This document shows, in pieces, positions 23,801 to 37,800 of a stretch of 64,000 nt of DNA. Every line of letters starts with the position of its first letter. The first letter of the stretch is position 1. Position numbers and translations under genes: made by a program. The notes beneath the pieces were generated by a model. The model was not told the DNA's origin. It did not search any database and was given only the letters and a program-made list of their open reading frames with translations. This DNA comes from Casuarius casuarius (lineage: Eukaryota > Chordata > Aves > Casuariiformes > Casuariidae), in assembly GCA_003342895.1 (NCBI GenBank), contig PTFA01000011.1, positions 4,167,988 to 4,231,987 on the forward strand. Reading direction: 5' to 3'.

Positions 23801-26800
23801 TGTTGAAAGTGATGGGCGAGCAGAGAGAAAACTAACATCTCCTTAAATTATGACATCTGTGGGCCTGACTTTGTACTTCTATATACTTTTTTTTAATAAT
23901 GCCTTGTACAACAGGGATACAACCCTAAATGGGGCCTTCGGACACTTCTATAACAGAAAAAGGAGCCTTGGGTAAACTCTCTTGGAATGCTTCTCTGTGG
24001 TTATACTGCCAGGCTCTGAGTGCCTGTCACTAGTGTGTGAAGACCTTGGAGTAATGCTGCTCTTAACCTTGCAGACGAGTCTTATTTTGTATTCTGGCAT
24101 TAGTCAGTTGAATTAGCTAGGCCTTTCTACTGAATCCAATCCTATGACAAGAGCATGGGGGAAATCCCAATGGGGCACTTGGCTTTACCTCTCAGGTGGG
24201 GCTTGCCAAGCTCTGTTCAGTTCAACTGCTGTGCGCTCTTGGGTGGGGAGCAGTGAGAGGAGTACTGCTTGGTTTTGTTGGCAGTAGTTGTGGCCAGTCA
24301 GAAACAGAGTCTGGCTCTGCATTTATAGATTGTCTCTCATTCCTGATGATAGTCCTAGAAAGCTCTTACAGGTGGGTATGTATTATGCACTAGGACATGG
24401 TTTTANGCAGAAGTCACTGCTCTTCCCCTGAGGCACAGCTGCTTGTTTAAGGCAGGAGCCTGTATTCTTTATGTTGGTTGCAGAGCTGCCAAGAACAGCT
24501 ACTACCGTGGCAACCCTGTCCACTGGCTTTAACTGAGACTTTAAATGCAGCTGCAGTATGCGCTGTGGAAACAGTTGGTGCTATGCTGAGATCCAAATCT
24601 AATCTTTAGGATGATGGAATGAACAGGTGAAGGCATGTGGTGACCACATAACTTGGAGTATGATTTGTGCTGAGGTTTCCAAACAGTACAAGCGGTGCTC
24701 TTGGTTCATCTCTCACCACTGAGTTGGGCAGGCTTTTCCAGTCCTGGCCTTGACACTTTGATCCCGAAGTCCCCTTGCCATCTGATGACATTTATTTATT
24801 TATTAACTAAACTATTGACAGCCTGATAACCTACAGAATGCGGAAGGTCCTGGTTGAATGCTGGCTGTGGTAGTGTGTACTACGTGTATTAAAAATAGTC
24901 ATTGTCCAGAAGAGTTTGAATATGTTGCAAGTTGCTTGTGGTATTGCTGCAAAGTTTCTAATGTACGTAAGTGAAGAAGTTAGCTGTGTAAAGAGTTACT
25001 GTTGCCTTCTGTTGGCTTCCATTTCTGCCACACCCTTGCAGTCAGTCAGGAGTTCAAAACATGGCCATGGCTGCTTCTCATCTAAATTCTTTNTCCCTTC
25101 GGTTAGAGGAGCTCAAAACCTTTTTATCAGAAGCTAAGTTGAGCTCTAATGTAGTTCCTAGTGGTTTTGGTGGAGNGCTGAGAGTAGTACAGTAACACCT
25201 TGACCCTCCTGTGAGAATGGGAAATCCTATCCCTGTTTTCATGCTGTTGGGAAGGTGGTGTGCAGTTTGTGACTGGGACAAAGCCTTCCCAGGTGATCCT
25301 GGACCAGCTGTTTTTGACTTATAAAAACTCTGTTCTCTCTCCCTTCCCTTCCCTGCCTGCCTCCCCACCATCACATATCACTTGCTTGGATGATAAAGCA
25401 TACTTCTTTTGTAATAGATCAAGACAATTCAATAGTTCAGTAGCCAAGGAAGCATGTGGAAGTAGGACTACTGAGGTACTTGAGAAATTTCTGTAATAGA
25501 ATGTGAAGTGCTGGATAACCTATAATAGACTCTTTTAAAAAAAAAACAAAAAACAAAACCTTGTTTTTAAAATTTATTTTTGTTTGTTTGTTTCTCTTCT
25601 TTTCCAAGCCCTAGATGTGTTCATCTCAACAAGAAATGTGTCTGTGACTGAAAGAGACTCCCTGGATCTTACCTGTAACATCACAACAGACAGGAGTGGT
25701 ATTTTCCAAGCTGAGGTGATGTGGTATTTCACTGCATCTCCTGATGGGACCCTGTCAGATGCTCAGGTTTTGCTGAGTATGGACCATGATTCTGTTGTCA
25801 GTGACTCGACCCTCATCAGTCTGAGCCGTGTAGATAGAAACTCCTATCGCCTGCTGGTGCGTGATGTGGATNTGGAGGACTCTGGCTACTACTTCTGCCA
25901 AGCAGCTGTTTGGGTACCACTGCAAAATGGGAGCTGGCATAAGGTGGTGGAGAGAATGTCTGCACCAGTCAATGTGGTGGTGACAGCATTAGGTGAGTAG
26001 TTCTGCTGTCAGACTTGATGGATAACATACCATTCTTTCTTTGGTCCCATCAGAAAAGGCAGAGGACCTTGTAGGGTCCCTTCTGGGCACGTTCCTATCT
26101 CATTTGCAAGTATCTGCATATCATCTATATGTAGGGTATCTCCCTCTCACGTACAGAAATACTGATCTGTCTTATGGAGTTTTGCATTTGTACATTAAGG
26201 GCATTTTGGATCTCTTCATGCATGTCCCACCCATGCACTCCACTTTCTGGTGTCACTGAACAGTCTGCAAATGAGGAATATTACCAAAGGGCCTCCCTAG
26301 TCTGCTGGGGGCTGAAGCTGCCCCCAGTGTCACGTTGTCTCCTTTCATCCCTCTTGTACTGTCAGCAGGGCTCTGATCCAGCAACTGGCATTCTCTCTGA
26401 GCTCTGAACATAGTGATATCAAATAGTTCCCATGTTTTTTATGAATTGTATACCATAATGATTATTTGTAATGTAAACTTCATAGTAAACTCTGATTTTC
26501 CAAGTTGGGGTGTTTTTTGGGGTGTTTTTTTTACGCTAGAGAGACCACATGCTGCAGGTGGATTTAGGATGGAACATGATACTGCTTTATTCTCCTTGCT
26601 TAATTCACATGAGTCCATTTTAGGAGACCATGTCACATAGCTGCTTAGCAGTGTGACTGAAGGAGACCTAGCTAGCTGCTAATTTAANGCAGGAAGTGTT
26701 GATTAGTAGAGTGGCCATTAATATGTTTTTTCCTGTGGCATTTAGCTTTCTACTCAGTTTTATTTTGTGGTGTGTGTTTCAATTATTTAATTCTAGAAGT

Positions 26801-29800
26801 GAGTGTATTTTTAGGCCTTTGGACATGCAAAGGATTATTTGTGCATTTGAAATTATGGCTTGCTTCCAAGGCCTGCAATATTTTTGCATCAACTTCTTTT
26901 CATTCACTAATGGAAAAAACATTACTTAAACAGCAACTTGATGATCTCTTTATTCTTTCCCTCCTTCCTCCCCCAAATCTTCTTAGTATGTTTCCCCATC
27001 ATACTGCTCTAATACCATCAATGTCCAAACTTGTTGCAAAGGGCAGGTTGAGGGGGTTGTGTTTAACAATTGCTGTACATTGAGTTCTTGAATTTCGATG
27101 TAGAGGTTGGTGTTTTGGACAAGATTGTGAGCGAAGAGCAGAAGGGTGGAGGTAAAGGAGGTTCAGCAGGCTTATCTGGCCTACCTGGCCTACAAAGGTA
27201 GGCTAACAGCATCTTTCCCTACACCCCCTTCCCAAAAGATGAATCTGTTCAAGATCTGCTGTCATACGCTACTGAAGATTGTGAAGCTTTTGCTTTGCAT
27301 TACCCCAGCTGAGCTCTTAAGCTTTGGAGAACTGTCTTTATGCAAATATCCTTAGAAGCAAGTTATTGGGAGCAATAGTGAAAACCAGACCCAGGCAAAA
27401 CTTCTAAAATGCTTGTCTTTTCAAGGATGGTTCTAGATATTATATGTTAGCCTAAGTGTCCTATCCCTCTGTTTAATCTTGGAGAGAAAAGAACTCCTTC
27501 AACTTAGAAACAATAAAACTCCTGATGATGTTACAGAACACAGTAGGTAAGGTATTTCCACCTTCCTGCTTCCTGCTAAAATTCACAAAGTATTGCTTGT
27601 GTTGGAAGCATGAATGAACATAAATGTGAACCAGAAGAGAACAGGCAGAGATGCGGTACTCTCTGCTTGTTCTCAGCTTTGACTGAATGTGAGTACTTTG
27701 GCCTAAACCCTCTTGATGTACCTTGATGTCAGAGCCTCTTGTAAACAGAGACCAATGGTCCTGTCCAGTTACAGAAGCAGATTTCCTCAAAGGTCAAAGT
27801 ACAGAATGAGGTCAGTGTATAGAAAAACAACTCTGAAGCCTGTTTTTCAGAATTAAATGTCTCTGTCACTGGGTTAAATCCCAGTGACAATGACTACTTT
27901 TTGCATTTAGCATTGTGAAAAGACTGAGTGCAGAGCAGTAAGAGCCTTGGCCATTTCAATTATACCTGTAATGTGTGCTAGAAGTGCCCAAGTGATAACT
28001 CTTCATTTCCAATTCCCATTCAGCTGTTCCAATTACATGTTCACCTTTTAGTGCCCCCTGCCCCCCCCCCTTCAAAAGCATGCACTTGCGCACACAGTCA
28101 TGCATGCACAGGTGCACACTTGTAAACTCTTGTATTGCTGGAATATTCCTTACTCTTTCTGTTACAGTTGGGACTTATTTGGGGATAAGATAGGATAAAA
28201 TCTCTTTAACAGGAACTTGGTTGCTAGGGCAAGGGAAAGTGGAAGAATTTTTCAGCATTTGAGGTTCTTAGCTGCATCCAGAATTCACTAACTCTCTCCT
28301 CCTTAATGGAAGTTAAGAGCTACTGTGGTATTAAGTCACTGAACTGTCCGTGAGGCTGTTCTTTGACAGCTGACAGAGTGGAGGAATGAGGTTTATCCAG
28401 CCAATCTTTTATTCTTTCTAAATCCTCTAAGTGTCTGTCACAGTGAAGCGCCTATCTAGAGTGGTGGTGTTGAAGTCAAAACTCATTCTCTTAGTGGTTC
28501 TTCCCCTCTCAAAAAAACCCCCCCCAAAAGCCCCAATCCACCCTTAAGTGATTAGCTAAGAACTCCAGTTTCTTTCAGCTCTTTACTTCTTGTATTCCCA
28601 TCATGAGAAGAGTTTCTGCTTTCATAGACTTTGCAGCTGTGAAAATATTTCAGTCTTGAATGCTTTTGCCTTTTGAAGGGGGAGAGAAAGGGGGAATGAG
28701 GAGAAGACGACTGCGGTGTCTGGGCAATATGTCATGAGGCCCTGGAGAAGACTGTAGTCTTCTGTGAGTGAGACATGAAAAGTGGTGTAGTCATAGGATC
28801 TGTGGGGATTTACTTATACCAAAAATGGGTTATGGCCTCCAGTATTTATCTACGGCTTGGCTGCAGAAGAGGAACTATGTGCTTTTTTTTTTTGCCTTAC
28901 CCATATGGAGAATCTGCAAAAATCTGCACAAGATCATTGGTAGTAGGTACTATGGACTTGGGTAACAGCACTCTTATGCTTCTGTGTTATCTAATACTGC
29001 AAAAACCCAGTGATGTAGACACTCTAGTGCCTGGTCTGTGTTAATGCTGTCATTTTTGCTAGATGGAAGGACACTGCATGCATAATACTAATGATGAGAG
29101 ATCCTTTCTTCAAGCTGGTATAACAGCAGCCACACTGCTTAAATAGAACTGTTTCTATCCTATGCATCTATGAAGACTAAAAGTGCATGTGTGCACACAT
29201 GTTAGCGCAGCAGTTCTATTAAGATGTTTTATTATCTCACCTCACTGGTGATCTAAGCCGTAGTTTTAGCTTTGGATTGCCTTCTGTGTCCCAATTATAG
29301 TTTCAGTTAATTGTTTCTAGGAGGGCAAAATGCCAAATAAAACATAAAGCAAGAATTAAATATAGAGCACAGAATACATTCATAACAAAATTGGTGTGAT
29401 GAATGTTGGCCAGAGTTGGAAGGCTAGTCTTTTTCTTTTGTCCAAAATAATAGTAGACAGTAAGACAGAAGAATATTCTAACACTAGTAAATAAACATAT
29501 ATTTCCTTTGTGCTGAGGGATTCCTGCTGTAATCTTTTTCCTTTACTATCTCTGTAGTCTGAGGAAAAAATAGTCACNCGACTGCCTTATCGCTTTTGGG
29601 CTTTGGACAATGAGCTGTTTCAGCTTTAAATACAACAGCCTGTTTCTTTAACCCGTGAGTTTCAGGCACTCCTTTTCAAGCCTGAGGGATTCCAAGCTCA
29701 AGTATGGCATGTACTTCACTTTCAAACTGTAAGGCTCTTCTGATATATGCATCTTTGACTGTTAACCAGCTTCATATTTGTTATGATACCTGCTGAATGT

Positions 29801-32800
29801 ACTGTGTGTGTTAGAGCTCATGGAATAAGTGTTGGGGAAAAAAAGGCGTTTTGAGATGGGAGATGATCTCTTACCCTGGAGAGAAAATAGGGAAATAGGA
29901 TATCTCTCGTCAGTCTGAAGCTAGAGAATAACTGGTCTTCCATTGATGCAGGCTGCCTTGGGCATTTGAACAGGTCCAGAAGATGACTGGATGTCTGAAA
30001 ATGAAGCCATACTTAGAGTTCTTGGAGCCAGGCCTAAAGAAGGGAGTGATTTTGCTTAATTTGCTCACTTTGTCCTGACTCCTCTGACATGCTCTGACTA
30101 GACAGAAAAAATAAAAAATCCTGTTTGGAAATGCAGGCCTGGAGGGGAGAACTTGCTTCAGACTTGCTTGGTGCACGTCTGAGAGCTTGAGTCGAAGTTC
30201 CCAGTCTGCTGGTCTTGCCAGAAAAACGTATGTTCTGGCACTTGGTTTTTATCTCATGTGCTCTTATAGACTGGATGGTAGCAGCATTTTTTTTTTTTTT
30301 TTTTAATTATTGTTTTTATTAAGCTCTGCTACTTACTTCTGCTTTGTAACTTCTAACCTCTTTCTTCTGTGTTTCCTCCTCTGCAGATCTGGATTATGAT
30401 GTATTTCTGAATGCTTCTAAAACACCCAAGTTCTCAGATGACCCCACTGAGCTTGAATGCAGGATCACAAATGCACAGGACTCGGAAGCAAACATCCGCT
30501 TCACAGTTTCCTGGTACTACAGGCTGCGCTTACGCAGTGACGATGGGGTGACAGAGGAACTCCTGGCCATGATGGATGCAGACTGGACTCTGCTGCTTGG
30601 GGACAGGAGCAGAAAGCGGACTCGGAATGGGGAAATAATCTTCTCTAAAAAAGCTGTTGACACCTTCAGTTTACGAATCCAGTGGACTTCAGAAAGTGAC
30701 AGAGGGGACTATTTCTGTGTCATTTCTGCATGGAGTAGGCACCGCAACAACAGCTGGGTAAAGAGCAAAGATGTGACTTCTGCACCTGTCAGCATTTTCT
30801 GGGCTACACAAGGTAGGAACTCTGCACCTATTGACTGAAAGACCTGGATGGCTAAGGTAGTTCTCTTGAGCGGCCCCTGTCAGCTGGAAGCCTGATAATG
30901 GGCTTTGGAAATGTGTTTCTGTGTTATGAAAAGGAAAAAAAAAAAGTTATTACCTCTTGCAAAGGCAACCATTTGTGAAGGGAAACAACTACTTAACAGC
31001 ACTAACCAGTTTTATGCAACAGTTTTGGAGAGGAAGTGAAAAACGGAGGTACATGAATCATACTATGCTGAGACTTGCAGGAGCCAGGTTGTCACTGTGG
31101 CAAGGGTGGCATCCAGCAGCGATGCTGAGGTCAGTACTCTTTTTCATGACTCAGGCTGTTCCAGTCTCCCTAGGATACCTCTTGTTGCTAGCAACAGCAT
31201 TGTCTTAGGGTAAGAAGGGAAATGTCACTTACTTCAAGGCTTCTCTGGCTATCAGTTTGACAGTTTTCTTCTCTTGTACTTTATGTTTACAAGCCCATGT
31301 TTAGAAGGCACTATTGAGGAACTTTATGGGCACAGTTGTACCAGAGTATCAAAAAAATAAGTGAGTGGCAGACAAAAGTCATTTAGTGCTTAGCTCTGAT
31401 CTGGATCTTTTTTAGGAAGAAGTGGACTAACTCTAGTCAGTATCTAAACTCTCTGTGGGACCAATAAAGTTACCTGAATCACTTAATGCTGGAGTAAAAA
31501 GAGTGCATATAGGCCAGATGGCCTGTAGAGTAAAGCAATACTTTTTTTCGCTTAGGTGTGAGGTCATGCAAGAGGGTTTGTTGGATGTGGAACGAAGGAA
31601 TAGGATAACTGAAGATGTAACATCTTCAGCAAAAACCCTGTGCTTAGCTAAGATGTTTGTCCCCCGATAGATCTCTTTCAATAGTCTAACTCAAGCAGCC
31701 ATGGGCAAGGAGGACTATGTTTCAAAGATACTAGTTCGACATCAGTTTAAAGTTGTTCAGGGATTATCCCTAGAGTAGAGATGTTTCAAAATGAATTGGA
31801 GGATTTCTGCTGTGGTTCTGCTCCAGTGGAGAAGGGTGGTGGGTTACTTGCTCCAAACTCCCTTCATCCCCAGACCAGGTGAGATCCTCAAAAAGGTTGT
31901 TTTGCTGGCTAGCTTCTCCAGCAGGAATGCAATCTCTCATTAAGGCTGAATGCTGGTCACAATTAGTTCAGTTGTTACGCCACAACATGGAGCGCGCNCG
32001 CATGTATGTGTGTGTATGCACGCGTAATGGATCATTGCCTTTGGAGCAGCTAGAGAAACCAGCTGGAGTTCGAAAGTCTCTGCCTGTGTTGATGTTTCTG
32101 AGGGCAAACAAACTGTGACAGGTGTGAACATTCCCTTGTTTCTGGTTTTCTTCCAAATATGCTACTAATTTTGCAACACTGAAATGCAAATATATATGTT
32201 ATAGTCTCCATGCTGGAAAGTACACTTTTTGGCACAACCTGGAATTAGGAGATTGATGATGTGAAAGCCAGATGTCCTGCAAACGCCTTTCCCCTCCTGA
32301 AAAAACATTTTATATATATGTACAGGGGGAAAATGTTCAGGTTTGATTTCCCCTCCCTTTCCTTCTCCCGTCTACTCCTATTTGGCCATCTAGCCCCCAA
32401 TGCCTTCTTCCACATGGCCTCTCCCTGCCTATTCCTGTGAGCTGCAGGCTCTGCTGCCAGTTAGTACTGTAGCCGGTAGCTATGAAGGAGTTAATCTGCT
32501 GCTGCGTCTGCTCTCTGGCTGTTGTTTTGACAAGTATCTCTGGTGATTTGAGTCCCTAACTGCTCCCAAGGCTTATAAAAGCAAGCAGCCAGGCTCCCAC
32601 GTGTTTGCCTAAGGAGAGAACCCAAATTTGCCTGTTCCTAGCATAGCTTGTGCTTGCATAAAGGCTTTTCTTCAAATTGTTTCATTATTAGCAACCTCTG
32701 TGTTAACTTTAGAGCAGTTAGTGGGGGAACTTGAGAGAAATCCCACTTTGGAAAAGGTAGCTTTAACTGAGGTTTTCAAGAAAGGGGAGAAACTATTGTG

Positions 32801-34800
32801 TTGCATCTGTGGGTTGGTCTGTATAGAGAGGGGTGTTTAGGACAAGGAGGCCTTTGCTTGAAATGTAAATGCCATGTGAAGATGTCAAAGCCCTGTTTGC
32901 TTGTGTATAATAACTTGCATGGTTGCCCACTCTGAGGTTTTTTATCCCCATTTTCATTCTGTTGAGACTGATAAAGTTCACATGTCTTTCTGCTTACTCA
33001 GCTGTGCAAATGCAGCCACTCACCATCATGCATTGCAGTTATTTTATGACATGGTCTACTTAATTTCTTTGTTTCTTCTACTCTTGCTTCTACTCCTTTC
33101 ATCCAAAGGTGACAAAGGAAGTATTCTTATCTAATCTCACAAATGAAAAGCATCAATTACGTTCTTATTTTTAGCTTAATTGCTGATTGAGATTTGTACT
33201 TTAAAAAGGGGTAGAGGAAGGGAGGAAGCCTTTTTTGAGTGGTTCTTTAGATCATTTTGAACCCAGAGTAAGTTTGATATGTTAAAGGATAGTCTTATTT
33301 ATTCATTAATTTGAGTGTGAATCCTGTCTGCACTTAAAATAGTTGCCGTTTGCAAGGAAGTGCAGAATTGGTGCTTGTTTCTTAAATTAGTGTTGTCAGC
33401 TTTGGATCTGCATGGAAGTCCTCACAAAAGAGAACATCATCTTTCAATTGAACCTCCATATTCTAAAGATACTATTATTTGGGGTTTTCTTAATAGTTTT
33501 GTTTTTAATTTACAAAATAATTATATTTAGCATAATGTCCATTATCCTAAATGTTTGCCCAAGTGATTGCATTAAGTTTAATGGAGAGCAAGACTGCCTC
33601 TTCCAGAAAGCTCTGAGAGTAGAGAACAAGTGATACTTCCTCCACCTATTTGCCTTAAACAATTTCTAGTGTGCGATGGAAGCACCGTTGCATAGTGCAG
33701 GCATGCAGTTTCTCTTGAGCAAAGAAATTCCCATGCCCATGGCACAGAACTGTCTCCTGTATGTGCCAGTTTGGGTGCTGGAACGAGGAGGTGCGTTAAC
33801 TAGGTGTGCAGTGCCCCAGGCAGGGGTGGTTGGGCTTTTCATGCCCACAGCTGCAAGAGGATGAAGTGTTTATACTTTCTGCTTAGCAGCTGAGCAGCTC
33901 AGTGAAGGTGGCGTACTTGTGTGCCCACTGCAGTGGGAAAACCAGTTGCCTCTTAAGTAGATGTATCAACTAGTTTCCCTGTAAATAGCTTAGGGTACCC
34001 ATAACATTGAAGATTTAGCAGTATAGGCCTTGCTATGCCTGCTGCATCTTCAGAGCTCTTGCTATTTGAGCTACTGAGGCTGCAATTGCACCTCAGGGTG
34101 TTGTGCAGTCCCATTTTCCTATGAAGGCAAAACTGCCATTGCCTTAATGTCTGTTGCATTCCCTGTGCTTTCAATTTAGTTAGTGCGCTGGGGGATGAAG
34201 AAGCCTTTATGAATATTGTGATGGTATTGCTTGAGGCTGCTGAAGAGACATTAGGATCTAAGATTGCTGTCAGTTGTAGCCATTGTGGTCATTATCAGAC
34301 TGGAGTCAGTGGAATACAGGAAAGGAGTTTGTTGTTTCTGAAGTCTCCTTGTCCTGTAGCTGTTAGGCTTTTCTAGCAAATCGGCTGGTTTAGATTCGGT
34401 GAAAAGTGTTTTCAATCATTACTCGAGAAGCATACTTTATACTCATTGCAAAACTCCTGAAGCTCTCTTTGCAGTAGAGNACAACAGGAGAGTAGTAGCA
34501 GGGCTTATTGACTTGGAGTAGCCAGTGATGGAAGGCAGAAGCGTATGCTGCTAGGCTCCTAAGTGTAGCTTATTACTCAAATTTTATCTGAATTATTTGG
34601 CTAGGATTTCTTTTGCTGCTAGCCCTCTGTTGTGGAATAATGCCCAAACTGGTTTTAAGCTTTGGGTGTGGTTTACTTATCTCTCCCCCCAGCCCCTTTC
34701 CAACATAAACTGTACAGATTGCAGGCTTCTGCATCTGACAGGCAGGAGTGTGCTTTTCATTCACGGCCATTTGAGAGAAGGAGGCAAGATTGTGCACAGA

Positions 34801-34848
<48 letters not shown>

Positions 34849-37800
34849 GGTCAAACATGTAAGGTGGTGTTCAAGACATAAGGAACACAACTCTCGCTTT
34901 CTTGGCCAATCTCAAAAGGTCAGAAATGAAATCTTAGGCTGTAGTTCTTGGAAGAAAATGCTGTTCCTTGACCTATCTGGCCCATCCATTGCTAAAAGAT
35001 TGGATGTGTAGTATCCGTTAATTTATGAAACATGAAGAAACTTTCTTTTCCCACTTAACTTTTCTTGCAGAATACTGTTATTTCTAACCTACGTACCAAA
35101 CCTTTTTTCCCCTCCTCTTTCCTGTATGTGCGGTATTACACACAGANACAACTGCATGCTTTCTTAAGCAGTGATGATGGAGCTCTTCTTACCTTCCTTC
35201 TGCTGCTGCTGCTGCAGAGCAGTTTTGGAGCAGAACTGTGTGTCCAGAATGGTGATGCGGACTTTTCCAGTTGATACGGTATGGAGGTTTTTTGGTTTAG
35301 AGATCAGTATTGGACATCTAGTATTGCAAATTCAGAAATATTCCTTTTAAAAAACAACAACAACAAAAAACAATGAAAAAACCTCTCAACAACAAACATT
35401 GCTGTGCCTGTATGTGTGGGTGCTGTTCTTCGTGCCTGCCATCTTTCCTGGTCTTCGTTTCTTATGTTCTCATAGATGGTCCCCTCTTGACTTCTGTGGT
35501 ATCCATCCAACCTAAGGAGGTGTGTTTTTTTTTTTTTTTTTGGGTAGAAAAATCATTTGAGAGTACTTTAAGGATTTCTCCCTGTTCTTCATTCTGCATC
35601 TGAATTTCTAACCCCTTCGAATTCCATCACTGTTCTCCAGCTGCATCTCTGGTCCTCAGATGTTCTTTTCCACAAACTCTTCAGATGGCATTTCTGTTGC
35701 TGCTGCATGTTACCACAACCATTTTCTCCTTTGTCTCTAACAAAAATGATTGGTAAAACCAGCATTTTTTTTTCTCGCTTTCAAATGGGAAGCCAAGAAA
35801 AGACTTCTGGGGACTAAGTCTGGTCTAGCCTTGTTGGGGCCAAGGCGCACACTCTCCTGCTTACTGCTGCCTAACCTCTGGCTCAGAGAATACCTGAAGT
35901 ATGGCATTTGGAGCCCCAGATATTTGGGGCCCAATTGTCTCTGCGCTGTTCTGATCGTTTGTAGGTATTTGTCTTAAACACATGTATGGGAAACCAAATG
36001 GGATTTTTGCACCCCCCCCAGTGCCTAGCACTCATCTCTCGGACAAAGAGAAGGCTTGTGTCGGGGGGGGGGGGGGTTGCCCAGAATTGAATCTCCTCAC
36101 ACTGTTAGAAAGTAGCAATATGTGGCAGAGAAATATGGTTAGCCACTCGTGCTTCTGCTTTTGAGGCAAGAATATAATTGTCTACTGTATTCCTAAAATA
36201 TGTGGCACACTGGTCTATGCTGGACTCTTAAGTGCTGCAACCTTGTAAAGAGGGTGATATTGGAATCTTATTGACACAAAATGAGAAATACGGATTTGAA
36301 GAACAGAATCAGATCCATGATGAGCCTTCACATGAAGGAGCAGAGAATGACTGTGTGTGCAACTTCAGTTGAGTGCTTAACTATGCAGCTCTTACATTCC
36401 TACTTGCTTAGGGGCTGGAAGTGCAAGCAGGGTTGGATTTGAAGTATCAAGTAATTCTGTGCTCAGCTAGACCACTAGAAGCAGCTCAGCTTTCCGTCCT
36501 CCTGCTGTTTTTTTTTCTATATAGCTTTGTACTGTCATCTGCTTTATACAGTACTGATTTAAAGTTGTCATACCAGGTTTCTCATCTTGTGGGCTGTGTT
36601 TACTCATTGTGAAAACTGCACCTTGAAGGCAAAATGCTGCAAAATGTAATCTTGACAAGTATCTTGTTGCTTTCATGGGGAGGGCGTAAGTATTACTGCA
36701 CTTAGTTCAATTTTGGGGNTGTGTTACAATCTCACCACAGTTTATTTCCCTCATTCTGCAAAGTTTCACCTTGCATAAAGGTGATCTCTAGTTTTTTTGG
36801 TTAATGTGTAGTCATCTCTTTTTTAGTATGGGGGGGGGGGAGGAAGGGAGAGTATGCTGTAGCAAAGTCAGTGTCCAGAAGGTTGGACTAGTCCAGTTCT
36901 TCCAATACTGCTGCTTTGGGAAATTGCTGTAGCTTGTGTGTCCTAATCTGGTCCTACTTCATCTTCATAGGTAGAAGGAGCTCTTCCTAGGTGTGTGGGA
37001 TCTGTCTCCATCACAGTTCCATGAAACTAGCAACTCCCTTTCCTTTTATCTAGCTCTGATTTCGGTCACCTCATTTTCTTAGTTTCTCATTGTGACCTTT
37101 ATTTTTTGTGTCTGGAGGCTTTGCTTCTAGATGTCTAATTTTCCCAAACCCTGTAATTAAGGGATTCTTGGGGTTGAGGAGCCTGCAGACTTGGAGAATG
37201 CTGAAGAAAGGGAAGGAAACCTTGCAAAGTGTTGGCATTCTTGGTGCAAAATTGGCTGTTGGAGAAATGTTAAGGCTTCTGGCAGGCTTAGATGAATGCA
37301 TGGGAAGCAAGCAAAAAGAGCACGTGTGGAGGCAGGAGGTATATTGAACTCTTTCAGCACAGGCCTGTGTGTGTGTGGATGCTGGGGTTGGGGATTTCTC
37401 ATGTTACCACCAACTTTTCTGTCATGCACTTTTAGCTGATCTTGGGAGTTTCAAGGGAAATACAAGAAGGTACCTTAAGTTCTGCAAATTCAGTCAGTGG
37501 TGGCTTTTGTCGTTAGTCATCAGTACTTCCTCAGTGTCCTCATATCCTGTTGCTGCTGGTGCTGTTCCAGATCCAGTGTAAAACTGGGCCTCTGAGTCTC
37601 ATACGACTATTATCTCTACTCTTGAATAAAAAAAAATTTTGGAGGCCTTATGCATGCCCTGTATGTTGCAATATATGTCCAGTGTTTTTTTTTTTTTTTT
37701 TTTTGTTGAATCCTTGCTGTACTGTTGTGTGCTCTTGAGTAGCTTTCTGGGGTGTCTCTAGGTGTTTAGAGAAATGTTCTGGAATTTCTCTCTCCAAAAA

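Noticed and set aside
32628..32840. 70-codon + frame in intron 5, downstream of the TATA-like motif
   Set aside because: No domain, no homologue I recognise and no splice signals framing it. The length is normal for chance.
33040..33134. Leucine-rich signal-peptide-like stretch
   Set aside because: It arises from pyrimidine-rich CTT/CTA sequence, and nothing coding follows.
34573..34890. Open frames rich in Cys-Val or His-Thr on both strands
   Set aside because: They are translations of the TG microsatellite.
35190..35274. LLLLLL signal-peptide-like open frame ending in a short cysteine-bearing tail
   Set aside because: The hydrophobic part comes from CTT/CTG repeat sequence. No exon signals or family match were seen.
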